A program made the position numbers and the translations under genes. A stretch of 64,000 nucleotides of DNA, taken from contig CM069449.1 of NCBI GenBank assembly GCA_035610835.1, positions 64,814,292-64,878,291 of the forward strand, given 5' to 3'. Positions within the stretch are counted from its first letter, which is position 1. Each line of letters begins with the position of its first letter. This DNA comes from Ophiura sarsii (taxonomy: Eukaryota; Echinodermata; Ophiuroidea; Amphilepidida; Ophiuridae). Under the pieces are notes generated by a model, which saw only the letters and a list, made by a program, of their open reading frames with translations, searched no databases and was not told the origin of the DNA. Positions 45,650 through 56,155 of this stretch are shown here, in pieces.

Positions 45650-45871
45650 GTAAAATCCGAAATGTTTGTGAGTTTAAAATTTTGCGAATCAGCAAAACTA
45701 TAGCTTATATAATTCATGGCATCAAAATTTCATGAACGTTAATTTTGCAATGCACTGCTACAAGGTAGATTGGAAATATTTGCGGCATGAAAGTTTCCCA
45801 TGTAAGTGCTTCTTGCAAAATTAGTGAAACTTAAATGCACATAAAACATTTCTGTTTTTACAGGTAAGATA
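45650..45871. mobile_element. TACTGTAAAA-ended MITE, copy 1
   Basis: Starts ATACTGTAAAATCCGAAATG and ends ACATTTCTGTTTTTACAG. Internal TTTGCAATGCACTGCTACAA matches the relative at 49907. Confidence 0.65.
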
Positions 45872-45879
45872 TCATGAAG

Positions 45880-46100
45880 AAAAAATATGGCCAATTAGTG
45901 ACCATAAAATGGGTACTATAAACAATTTAATTTTACGGCAACTTAGTTTAGCGGATTTGCATTTGGTCAATTTGTTGTGGCTATTTAATTTCACAAAATC
46001 GTATTAACATCCTATGTATACATTTATAAATAATAAATTGACGACAATTTAATTTGAATTCGACCTCCTTATAGTCTATTTATCACAAGTCCATCCTTTA
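45880..46100. other. Intergenic, nothing seen
   Basis: AT-rich, no features recognised. Confidence 0.4.
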
Positions 46101-46106
46101 CTAAGG

Positions 46107-46494
46107 CCAAAAAAAAGAAATTGTGTTGCCCTCACAAGCCTAAAATCTGGAAGGTCGGCCGGCCGGATTTTTAAAAAAAATCAACAATTTTATACCTATT
46201 ATTTCAGTCAACATGTATGAAGATACTAAGGAAAACGCTTACTGGATGTATTTTCAACCCAATGGTGAATATTTTGGTTTCTTGCCCATCTCTGTGCAAT
46301 TTTCACAGATTGAAAGATCTTGAGAAGAAAAAAAATCTTGAAAAAAAATCTTGGAAAAAAAAAAATCTTAAAAAAAAGAGAACAAAAAGAAGAAATTCTT
46401 TAAAATAAAAAATTTAAAAAAATACCCGGCCAACATTCTCGGAATTTTGACCCGGCCGGATGAGGGCAACACAACTATTTTTTGTTTTGGCCTA
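46107..46494. mobile_element. MITE family H, copy 3 (inverted)
   Basis: ATTGTGTTGCCCTCACAAGC at the left and GGATGAGGGCAACACAACT at the right; it is the reverse orientation of 10141-10590, including TCTTGAAAAAAA units. Confidence 0.85.
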
Positions 46495-46499
46495 ATTGC

Positions 46500-47070
46500 A
46501 GCGCATAAATACGCACACCTACTCATAATGCTGGCATATACACACACGTGTAGAAAGACAGAATATACATAGGCATGCATAAATGCTCTGCTTGTAAAGT
46601 TATGTCCAAAGAAAGTGAAATAGCTTATTTACCAAATTAGCCAAATTATATTGCTAGTGAATTTAAGTTGTTTCCAGTATCTGCCTATGTTTGGGTACAA
46701 CTTGCATTTAGGGAGGCATGTGCAACATGTCAAACACTCTGACTTTGCAACTGTATATTCATATATAATGTATGGTTTTTATATGTCTCATAATAAGCCT
46801 TTTGAAGAATTGAGAGGAACAATAGGGGGGGCAGTTACTGTATTCCAGATGAGTAGTGACAATAGTAGAGGTAAAAAAAATGAAAAATAAATATGAAGAA
46901 CGTGCAATGGGATGTGCAGAAGTCGCCAAACCTTTTATTCTTTGTTTGCAAATGTTGTGAATCTCAACATGGCAGATACACACATGTCTAATTTCGTCAT
47001 ATCATTGTGGTCTATCAGTTCATGTTTGCCCAGCTTGCACATGAAAAACAGTTAAATTAAGTCAGACATT
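46500..47070. other. Intergenic, nothing seen
   Basis: No gene or repeat structure recognised in this interval. Confidence 0.4.
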
Positions 47071-47073
47071 TAT

Positions 47074-47352
47074 AAGGCTATATTAAAAAATCTTTTGTCT
47101 CAAAGCTCCCATGCGCGTTAGAAAGTTGTTGGTTTTTTTTTATGGTTTTTTCTTCAAAAAAATAATGAAATCCCAAAGTTTCACTGATTTTTCAGATTTT
47201 CATTGATCACATCATTTTAAATACAAAAGGTCACTTTTACAAGGATTTCAATATTTTATATTTCTATTTTTTTTTTTTTTTAAACGCATTCCGCATTAGG
47301 TTTTGAAAAACTGAAGAGCTTTGAGACAAAAGATTTTTTTTAATATAGCCTA
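47074..47352. mobile_element. MITE family F, copy 2
   Basis: AGGCTATATTAAAAAATCTT at the left, TTTTTTTAATATAGCCT at the right; contains GCATTCCGCATTAGGTTTTG. Confidence 0.88.
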
Positions 47353-47359
47353 AATAGAT

Positions 47360-48110
47360 CAATTTGAAGACATTTATTTACCCATCTATTGTTCTAAATC
47401 GGGTGGTTTAACATGTTGTTAGATGTTATTGGATGTTGTATTTATTTATTTATAATGTAAGGGTTGAGGGTTATAACATAGCATCCTCATGATGATTTCA
47501 TGCATTATGTGTTGTTGTTTTGCATCTTGGAAATCCCACACTGTTCTACAATGATAAGCCAAATATGGCCTGACAAATATTTAATAGGTCTACATTAAAA
47601 TGCCTGTGTTGTTTCAAGATATATAAGAAAAATTAATGCACACACACTGGTGTTGATGTGTGAATTATTGCATTATTGTTGAAGGGTTCTATTGTGAGCA
47701 ATAACATATTTACTAAGTGATTTGATTTTGTATTATGTATTAAACTTAGTAATACACAACAAATACTATAATCAAAATGTACAATTGTGTGCATACGTTT
47801 ACTCTCTTTAATATAAATTCAAACAAATATAACATGTCAACAAAATTGATAACATCCGAAGTAAAAATCGGTAAAAAAAACAACAAAATCAAAACAACGC
47901 TTGTGGTGTAATTCAAAAAGGTTTAGATCAATTTACCCTCCTGAGTAAAATATTGGTTTGAGGGACTTCTGCAACTGTGATATTACCTTGTAGTTATAAC
48001 TGAGCTCGAATAGAAACTTACAATTTCTTTGAAAGGACACAAATTATAATTCTCTAAAAATAGTCTTCGTATACAGGTATACTTCAATACATTTTACCAA
48101 GCACATGTAA
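47360..48110. other. Intergenic, nothing seen
   Basis: AT-rich unique-looking sequence without a supportable gene. Confidence 0.4.
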
Positions 48111-48113
48111 ATA

Positions 48114-48362
48114 AGGCTATATTAAAAAATCTTTTGTCTCAAAGCTCCCGCGCATGTTAGTTAAATCATGTGTGTTAGACTCTTTTTTTTCTTTCTTTTA
48201 AAAAAAAAATCAACAACAAAAAGTTTCACAAATTTTTCAGATTTCATTGATCACATCATTTAAAATACAAAAGGTCAATTTACAAAGGTTTATAAAACCG
48301 CATTCCACATTAGGTTTTGAAAAACTGAAGAGCTTTGAGACAAAGACTTTTTTAATTAGCCA
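48114..48362. mobile_element. MITE family F, copy 3
   Basis: AGGCTATATTAAAAAATCTT to GACTTTTTTAATTAGCC; slightly shortened interior. Confidence 0.85.
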
Positions 48363-48460
48363 AATCAAGAGATTGCCTTAATTACCAACTAACAGAAGAA
48401 GGCATTCAAATGGAGCAGGTTGCTAAATTGAAAGTCACACATTCATGAGGGATGGTATAT

Positions 48461-48704
48461 TTGTAACACTTTCCACGCGGCAGGCAGCTGCAGACGACTT
48501 TCCAAAATGTATCAAAAAATTCAAAATTATTGAATTTCATTACCATATTTGGAATCAACATGAGAAATGCATTGAAATAAGTACAAACATGCCTAGTATG
48601 GGTTCAGTAATCTTTGAGATAAGACATTGAAATTTGAGAAAGGTTTCTGAAAAATCTGTTTTGTATATGGTGTAACCAATACTAGCCACATGGAAAGTGT
48701 TAAT
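48461..48704. mobile_element. AACACTTTCCA-ended MITE, copy 1
   Basis: AACACTTTCCACGCGGCAGG at the left, CACATGGAAAGTGTT at the right. The interior matches 59210-59458 in reverse orientation (TACAAACATGCCTAGTATGG against CCAATACTAGGCATGTTTGT). Confidence 0.82.
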
Positions 48705-48977
48705 TTTGTAGAAGCTTCCAGAGAGATTTGCAGACAACAGCAAAGGAATATCTTTAATTTAATGAAAATTTTAGAATTCATTATGGTCAGTTAGGATATA
48801 CCTATGCATAATTCACTCAGGCAAGACATCTTGCTTTACTGATGTGTGTCATTTGGGGTTACTTCTGTTTTCCTTGCTGTTACATTCACGTTCATCAACC
48901 TCCCATTTGTGTGCAGAGCATTTAAATGTGTGTCCTTGAAAAAAAATGATGAGTTTCTTTTCCATTGTATGTGTGGC

Positions 48978-49075
48978 ATAATTCTGTTATACCCTACACA
49001 CCAACATCGGAAGTATGCGTCGTTCTTAAAAATCATGCACTATGAATACCTCTGTGAAGGGTATAACAGAATTAC
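48978..49075. mobile_element. About 98-bp miniature element, copy 1
   Basis: Inverted ends ATAATTCTGTTATACCCT and AGGGTATAACAGAATTA. A nearly identical copy is at 53765-53862. Confidence 0.8.
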
Positions 49076-49464
49076 TCCGTATGTGTTTTCTTAACAACTG
49101 TATATATTGTAAACTACAGTCACTGTCATAATGCTATGGACAAAATTCAAGCTATTTCACGCGAGCGTGTTTTGTTGTTGTTCGTTGAGCTGCGTCTAGA
49201 TGCATGAAATGCGGAAACAACTATGCATGCATGCGCGTGATGATTTCATGATTGACCAATCAGGACCCGCTGTCATTTTATTTCAATCGTCCGGTACGCA
49301 CTTCCGGGTTTACGCACGAACGCTCATACGCAGGCATTGTTGGAATTATGTTTATAGCATCATGACGCTGACTACAACTGAATAACTCTAATGATATAAA
49401 TGCCTTTTGCAGTTTAACATGACATTATTTATTCTAATAAAAGTATAGAAGTGTATTCTCTTTC

Positions 49465-49795
49465 TGCACGGATTGGCCATTTGCAAGGAGAGCCTCGAAC
49501 TGGAATCAGATTGTATGAAAGTGTTGCATCATTTCACAATGTCATACTGCATTGAACTATAGTCGCTGGCATAGAAGTTCTTGACGCCATAGATACAATC
49601 TTGTGCATGTTAACCGGCTCAAAGTCATGCTATTGGATTCCACCAATGGGGACTGCACTTTACGTTTAGTACACGATCGTAACAGAAAATGTGCTGAACT
49701 TCTTTGCTGCTGACTATGTTATGGTATACATGTAGTCTCATTAAATGTGGTACCAGTTCGAGGCTCTCATTGCAATATGGTGGATCCGTGCAAAG
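49465..49795. mobile_element. Inverted-repeat element
   Basis: TTGCAAGGAGAGCCTCGAAC at the left and GTTCGAGGCTCTCATTGCAA at the right, about 320 bp apart. Fragments of it occur near 4730-4870 and 5255-5485. Confidence 0.75.
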
Positions 49796-49906
49796 AGTGA
49801 ATAATATTGACTCTAAAACCAGTTAGATGCCTGAGTGTACTGTATTGTTTATTAATAGCAATGTCACAATTAAGAGTTTCATGTCACACCAGAGAAACAT
49901 ACTGTA

Positions 49907-50498
49907 AAACCAGACATATTCATGAGTTTAAACTTTCACAAATCAGCAATACTGGCCTAATTCACGGCATGAACATTTCGTGAATGTAACTTTGCAATGT
50001 ACTGCTGCAAAGCACATCAGCCTCAGCGTTTATCCTATAATACTACAAAATATATAATAGATACAGGCTTTTCTTTTGTTCAGATCCAGCGTGTCAAACT
50101 ATGAACACATCAGGAAGGCGTGTTACAAAAAACGCAATATATAATAATATAGGTTGGTTGAGGAATTGAACCCAGGAATCCTGCAAATAGAGCGTGGCCA
50201 CTATGCTACACTTGACTAACTGTTTTGGCAAAGTAATTGATAAAGAGAAGCAAGTAGCATTTTAAACAATGGGAATTGTTCATTAGGACTCCAGCTTCTT
50301 GTGGGTGCTGTTCAATCTTTAATCGCTTCAGTATTACGTGCACTAGGGCTATGAGAATTGAGTGTAAAATAACGCAAGTTGTATGGTGGTTACAGGCTGA
50401 TATGCGATGCGGGAAGATCATCAAGGCTGTTCGCGAAGTGCTCCTCACGAAATTAGCATAATTGAAATGCATACAAACATTTCTGGTTTTACAGTATG
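49907..50498. mobile_element. TACTGTAAAACCAGA-ended element, copy 2
   Basis: TACTGTAAAACCAGA and TCTGGTTTTACAGTA bound about 590 bp. A tRNA-like fragment (50150-50215) lies inside. Confidence 0.82.
50150..50215 (-). repeat. tRNA-derived SINE head
   Basis: On the minus strand TAGCATAGTGGCC resembles an A box and GGGTTCAATTCCT a B box, with the spacing of a tRNA. No functional cloverleaf or acceptor stem was found, so it is called a SINE fragment, not a tRNA gene. Confidence 0.5.
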
Positions 50499-50589
50499 CT
50501 ACGTGCACCTGGAAGTGATTTTCATGTGTATGAAAATTCATTAGGCGACAACAGAAAACCCCTGGTTCTACGAGAAAACGGAACTCTTA

Positions 50590-50812
50590 GATAGGGTCGG
50601 TCGGCCGGACATTTTGTGTGTGTGTGTGTGAAAATTTACATTTTGGTGACTTTTCAACATTTTTCAAACATTTTCAAAATGTTTCAAATTGTAAAAAATA
50701 ATTCCAATTTTTAATTCCAAAAATTGCAAAAAGTTTGAACATTTCAAAAAAATGGGTCAGTCCCACCAATAGAACAGGGTTGGGTTGGGTTTTGTTGTGG
50801 CCTTATAGTACT
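50590..50812. mobile_element. GGTCGG-family element
   Basis: Starts TAGGGTCGGTCGGCCGG and ends GGTTGGGTTTTGTTGTGGCC, with a GTGTGTGTGTGTGTG run. Loosely related to 41045-41310 and 63500-63735. Confidence 0.5.
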
Positions 50813-51028
50813 AGGCATAGCACAATGCACACACACAGAGTCTGCCACTGGGTGCGTTGAAGTGCACACAGCAATTCAGTCACCAACCGTCACATGAGAG
50901 GTTCTAATTTTGTCCAAAGCAGTATTTAGCCACTGGTACATTTTCGCTGCGCAATTCAGAGATAAATCTTATTTACGTCAGAAATCCTTTGAGTGATTGT
51001 AGAAGACTGAGAATACAAACATTATGGT

Positions 51029-51320
51029 AAAGCTATATTCAAAAAATCTTTTGTCTCAAAGCTCTTCAGTTTTTCAAAACCTAATGCAGAATGCGGGTTT
51101 TTTGTTTTTTGTTATTATTATTTTTAAATATAAAATATTGAAATCCTTGTAAAAGTGACCTTTTGTATTTAAAATGATGTGATCAATGAAAATCTGTGAA
51201 ATTTTAGGAATTTTTTTATTTTTTTTTATTTTTTTTTTATTCAAGATTTTCTTTTTCTAATGCACATCAATAAACTAACGCTCGCGGGAGCTTTGAGACA
51301 AAAAAAATTTAAGATAGCCT
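51029..51320. mobile_element. MITE family F, copy 4
   Basis: AGCTATATTCAAAAAATCTT to AAAATTTAAGATAGCCT, with TTTTCAAAACCTAATGCAGA inside. Confidence 0.85.
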
Positions 51321-51580
51321 AATGATATTATGGCCCTATAACAATATTTACAAAATGAGCACTTTCTTTACAATATGTCACACAGACAGTACTTTGGACA
51401 AAATATCACCCAATTCATGCACACTGGTGGTGGGCAACTTGGGTGAACACTTAAAAAGATACAACAACGTGCATACAAAAACAAATGGTATAAAATGGCA
51501 TTAAATTTGTCCCAAAACTTGTCCGGCGAACCCTTTAAACTCTGAATCTATATGGCATAAAATAAAACAACCTGGATGAA

Positions 51581-52194
51581 TATATGAAGAGCTTTGTTGC
51601 AAAAGGGCTATGGTGCATTTTTTTCAAAAATGAGTTTGATATAGAAATGTATAGGGAAAAATCATGTTTCAAGGAAATAAAGTCTTTTTTTTCTTCAAAA
51701 AGACCTACATCTCATTGTAAACAGCCATTGAAATTGTTGTTTTATGGAAAAGGGCCTGTGTCCAGAATTAAATCGGGATACAGGCCCTTTTGCAACAAAA
51801 CAACAACTTCAATGGCTGTTTACAATGAGATGTAGGTATTTTTGAAAAACTTTATTTCCTTGAAACAAATGATTGTGACCTATACATTTCTATATCAAAC
51901 CTTTTTTTTTTAAATGATTAAAATAAATGATTTTTTTTGTGTGGTATTTTTTCTCTATGTACAAAAAGATGGAGTTTTGTTGCAAAAGGGCCTACATCCA
52001 AATTTTCAAAAAATGTAAACATGATTTAAAAATTAAAAAAAACTAGCACATTTGAAATTTATTTCAATTTAAATTAGTATGTAGTGTACCTCTTTCAATT
52101 GCTCAACTTGAATATTTAGAAACAGTTTTTTGACTTTTTCTCAATAAGAGCCAAAGTGGATGCAGGCCCTTTTGCAAAAAACCTCTTCATATAC
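51581..52194. mobile_element. Element built on GCAAAAGGGCC motifs
   Basis: Inverted ends TATATGAAGAGCTTTGTTGC and AAAAACCTCTTCATATA. Its left half (to about 51905) is a hairpin centred near 51765. TTGCAAAAGGGC or its complement appears near 51597, 51789, 51980 and 52168. Confidence 0.75.
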
Positions 52195-52199
52195 TAAAG

Positions 52200-52935
52200 G
52201 AACATAAATTAAATTGGGAACAGATGATTTTTCAGACATTTTTGAAATTTAGGTAATGATAGTGACATTTTTACACAATATGGGTCACCTTTTCTTCTTA
52301 AAGAATTGGAACAACAAGATTAGTGTTATCAGAATTTTATCTATCGGAACTTCCTGGTTGTACTTGAAATTCAATCAACAGAATACTAAAGTACTGTCCC
52401 GGGGAACCAGTCAGGTATAATGTTGTAATCATCCGCGTGAACGAAAACGCGGAATAAGGGTGCTTTTTTTACCACAGCACGGGCTCATGCTAAGGGTATC
52501 AAAATCGCTAATTTCAGAGAATAACCTTTTTCAACCTGAATCCGCGCTAAGGGTTGCTAAGGCCGATAGTCATGTGTCATCATTGTACAAATAGCCAAAA
52601 ATGGTTAGCTCTTTAAGACAAATTTACTACCATGCAAAACTGAATCACACAATTACTTCCTTCATATGTTGATTTCAGTCTAAACTCTCTTTTAAGGACC
52701 TATTTCCTTCCCTTGGAACTAATTTTTTAGAGTCATGATTGATCGTTACGTTTTAGTACTGTGTACTGCCATCATTGAGGGTGTCACTGTCCAATATCAA
52801 ATGATGGTTTGATTGACTCTATGGTGAGTCTATGAACATGTAGATGCAAAATTTGATGAATTTGAGATACTAGTATATATGCAAATTAAGGTGGCTTATT
52901 TTTAATGTGATACTTTTTTTTATCATATCCTCAAT
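52200..52935. other. Intergenic, nothing seen
   Basis: No gene or clear repeat recognised. Confidence 0.4.
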
Positions 52936-52940
52936 ATTAA

Positions 52941-53737
52941 CTCTTTGAATAAGTTCATCTGGATTGTTCTGTAGACATAATATTGAGATTTCTTTGTGTA
53001 CAAATCCAAAATAAGTGAAAGATAAGTTAACGTATAATGATGTTTCACTACCAGTCTGGAAGCTTCATCATACTGGCAACTCTGATTCCTGCTCACTGGG
53101 TTTTACAGCTACTGTTACCCACTGTTGATTATAGATGTTATTCAGTTTGTAGGCCCCCTCATCCTTGTTAACAAGGATGAGGGGTCCTACAAAAAGTGAG
53201 TAACATCTTTAGATTTTTACACAAAGAAATCTCAATATTATATATCTTTTCATTTTCAAACACGGTCTTAATTTAAAGCCATTTTTTTAAGTACAGTGAA
53301 ACCTAATCAACACAAACTCTGATACCACAAAGACTTGATAATACAAAAGAGTGATTTTCAAGTCACAAGATTATATGTTACATTATAATATAACCTGATA
53401 ACACAAATTCTTGTTAACACAAACTAAAAAGCAATGCATGGGCAACCTTGCTGTAACAAAGTTCCACTGTACTTTTGTGTGATCTCAACTCAAACAATTT
53501 GGAAAAGTCATGTATCATATTGAGATTTCCTTGTGTACAAATCCAAAGAAGCGAAAGATGTTACTCCCTGTTTAATGATTCATTGCCACGCTGGTAGATT
53601 CATCAGACTGGCAACTCTCATTCCTGCTCACTGCGTTGTCATTAAAACAGTAAAGTAACATCTTTCACTTATTTTGGATTTGTACACAAATAAAATATCA
53701 ATATTATGTCTACAAACAGATGAACTTATTCAAAGAG
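52941..53737. mobile_element. Nested inverted-repeat element
   Basis: Outer ends CTCTTTGAATAAGTTCATCT and AGATGAACTTATTCAAAGAG. Further in, GACATAATATTGAGATTTCT and TTTGTGTACAAATCCAAA recur in both orientations (52975, 53215, 53518, 53675), and two similar cores (TTCATCAGACTGGCAACTCT-type) lie at 53060 and 53600. The element therefore looks like two related hairpins. Confidence 0.75.
53294..53470. mobile_element. pogo/Tigger-like MITE nested inside the element above
   Basis: TA-flanked ends CAGTGAAACC and GTTCCACTG, with the overall composition of pogo/Tigger MITEs. Inserted between the two hairpin halves of 52941-53737. Confidence 0.7.
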
Positions 53738-53764
53738 TCATGTATCATGTTTTATGATACAGGC

Positions 53765-53862
53765 ATAATTCTGTTATACCCTACACACCTACATCGGTAG
53801 TATGCGTCGTTCTTAAAATCATGCACTATGAATACCTCTGTGAAGGGATATAACAGAATTAC
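53765..53862. mobile_element. About 98-bp miniature element, copy 2
   Basis: ATAATTCTGTTATACCCTAC to AAGGGATATAACAGAATTAC; differs from 48978-49075 at only a few sites. Confidence 0.8.
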
Positions 53863-53905
53863 TCCCATGTTTTTGCATCTGAACATGTTTGCAGCTTGAT
53901 TGTGT

Positions 53906-54319
53906 TTACAAAAATTGCCGCTCTGAAACTAGCCCCATCGAAACAAGTTTTGCTCTCATTTTCAAGTTAATACACGTAGGTGATGACAAGGCGTACCTCT
54001 TGGCATACTTTTCAAACCTACACAGCTCCCTGTACCCTTCACTCTCCAAGATAAGCTGAACATCACGTGGGGGCGCTTTAATAAAGAAATGGCTCGGTCT
54101 AGACGAGCCCAGACCGGCTGACACCACTTTTCCCAACCCAGCTTCTTGCAGCATGGTAGCAGCATCTATAAATTGTTTAATGGTCATGGTACGTAGTGTC
54201 TTGTTGGCCCATCTTACGGCTACCTGGGTTGATACTGTACCTGCTATCTGTAGGATGGCCTTCATGATGCTGCGTGTAGACAGGTTTGGTGGACCAGCAT
54301 GGTGCGTCAGGGCGACAGC
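53906..54319 (-). CDS. Last coding exon of an unrecognised gene
   Basis: On the minus strand an acceptor (ATCTTTCTGTAG) at 54320 opens a frame of 137 residues to a TAG/TAA-type stop at 53906: AVALTHHAGPPNLSTRSIMK, then RWANKTLRTMTIKQFIDAAT, then GLGKVVSAGLGSSRPSHFF and a basic C-terminus ending MGLVSERQFL. Composition, length and codon use are protein-like and clearly unlike the surrounding chance frames; predicted helical, no membrane segment, no motif I can name. Upstream exons should lie to the right of 54320, but I could not identify any, and a mobile-element origin is also possible. It is convergent with PRAF1. Confidence 0.6.
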   Translation of the reverse strand, partial: AVALTHHAGPPNLSTRSIMKAILQIAGTVSTQVAVRWANKTLRTMTIKQFIDAATMLQEAGLGKVVSAGLGSSRPSHFFIKAPPRDVQLILESEGYRELCRFEKYAKRYALSSPTCINLKMRAKLVSMGLVSERQFL

Positions 54320-54599
54320 CTACAGAAAGATAAAAAGGATTTAGAAAAAATTAATAAGAAATATAATTACAAATTAGTTAGGCGCTCATAAAACGAAGCG
54401 GTTAGGACTTATATCTAGCAAAATACATCTTTAAACGCAAATTGCCAATGACACTTAGAGAAAATGCAACTTATGCAACACATGGACTCTTACTTACATA
54501 GAACATCTAGAATAGAAATGATATATAATATTAATAATAATAGATTGTTCTTATCTTCCAAGGAACTCAAAGCAGGCACAAACATAACAAACAAACAAC

Positions 54600-54986
54600 A
54601 AATTTATTTTGTGAATCAGGAAACGCCTGGTTGAAGAAAAGAGTTTTTAGCTGGCTTTTGAACTGAGAGAGTTTTTGGATGTTGCGAAGACATGTCTGGA
54701 AGCGAATTCCAGAGAGCCGACGCAGCAAAACGAAATGAGCGTTCACCGGCTGATTTGAGATTGACGCCCGGAGTTATGTGCAATTCTTCTTTAGAAGATC
54801 GTAGCGAACGCGAAGGTTTGTAAGTGCAAAGCACAGACGCAAGATATAGTGGTAGAGTACCATCAAAGTGACAGTAAGCCAAACCAGCCAGCTTAAATTG
54901 GATGTGAAATGCAGCCAGTGAAGCTCGATGAGAATGGGTGTTATGTGGTCATATCCGAGTCTAGGGTAGATGGTGAATCTGATCAT
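54600..54986 (-). pseudogene. LINE reverse-transcriptase C-terminal fragment
   Basis: The minus strand shows DHITPILIELHWLHFTSN, then after a one-base frameshift IQFKLAGLAYCHFDGTLPLY, then PSRSLRSSKEEL and ERSFRFAASALWNSLPDMSS. The order HITPxLxxLHWLP, xFKxxxLxY, PSRxLRSS, xRxFxxAAPxLWNSLP is diagnostic for the end of the reverse transcriptase in CR1/L2-type and related LINEs. Truncated and frameshifted, hence dead. Confidence 0.85.
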
Positions 54987-54999
54987 TGGGTAAAGTCAT

Positions 55000-55600
55000 T
55001 CCTGGGAATAGAGACCCTAAACCCCACTTACAAAATCCTGGTAAGGCCACTGTGATTCAGATATTAGCTGACATTGGAGCTCTGCTGTGTGTGTCTGCCC
55101 CTTGATTGTTTCATTACGGTTCCTTTCGTTTGTACGTGTCTTTACTTAAATTAGTTATCATTATTTCATCTTCTCATTCTTAGAGGGTTCCCGTTATATA
55201 AGCCTGTGTGGACTCCTCTTTCTCTCATTGATTTATTGTGTTTTCATATTGCTATATAAATTAAATAGAATTAGCTTAGAGCCGGCTAACATATCCCCAA
55301 ATTGGTATTTAACTTTAGGAACAGTGGTGTTACCCTAGATGGGTCTTCAATTTATGGCATGAGGAAGGACAGGCCTGGGATCCAATTATTTTTTGTTAAT
55401 ATACATTTAGGGTTTGTCATTTGATTTAGGGGGATCAGTGGGCGAGCCTTCTGGTAGGGGGTGGCAAATACCCCCCCCCCCCCCTTTTACACCCTGCTTA
55501 GGAAAATTCTTTTCAATAATGTAAGATTGTCAATAAATTCCGAACCACTTTGCCACCTCTATTCATGTGACTTTGTGGTAATGTTCACGCTTAAAGATAT
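55000..55600. other. Intergenic, nothing seen
   Basis: A C run (55472-55485) is the only notable feature. Confidence 0.4.
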
Positions 55601-55604
55601 GTAG

Positions 55605-55970
55605 TTAAAGGCATATTATGTGATCTTTCCAGAGGGCGCCCTCTATTCATGATTTTTTTTTAGAAAGTAGATTTTCTTGCAGATTTACATTTCCGATCAT
55701 AAATCATACATACATTCCAAGTTACAGAGCGATACGATTCCTAATTACCTCAAAATCATGGTTTTAGAGTGAAAAATATAAACTGTCGGGATTCCGACAG
55801 TTTATTTTCACTCTAAAATCATGATTTTGAAGTAATTAAGAATCGTATCGCCCTGTAACTTGGAATGTATGCATGATTTATGATCAGAAATGTAAATCTG
55901 CAAGAAAATCCGTTTTGTTTTTTTCGATGTTGAGGGCATTCCCTGGAAAGATCACATAATATACCTTTAA
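55605..55970. mobile_element. TTAA MITE family A, copy 5
   Basis: TTAAAGGCATATTATGTGAT to GATCACATAATATACCTTTAA, hairpin centred near 55790. Confidence 0.88.
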
Positions 55971-56155
55971 TACCCTTCTCAGTGTCCACTATTTATGCAA
56001 CTCTATTCTAGCCATTTTTTTACACTTTTTGAGTCATTCTTCTTGGTCATTTAATAAAAAAAAGGGCAAGAAATGACTAGAAACAAAGCAAAAATTTAAC
56101 CCCTTTCAGTATGTGTATAGTTGACCCTGAAAGGAGGTAATGTTTAACTACATAA

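Noticed and set aside
53906..54165. 67-residue frame inside the unknown exon
   Set aside because: Alternate frame of the longer open exon on the same strand.
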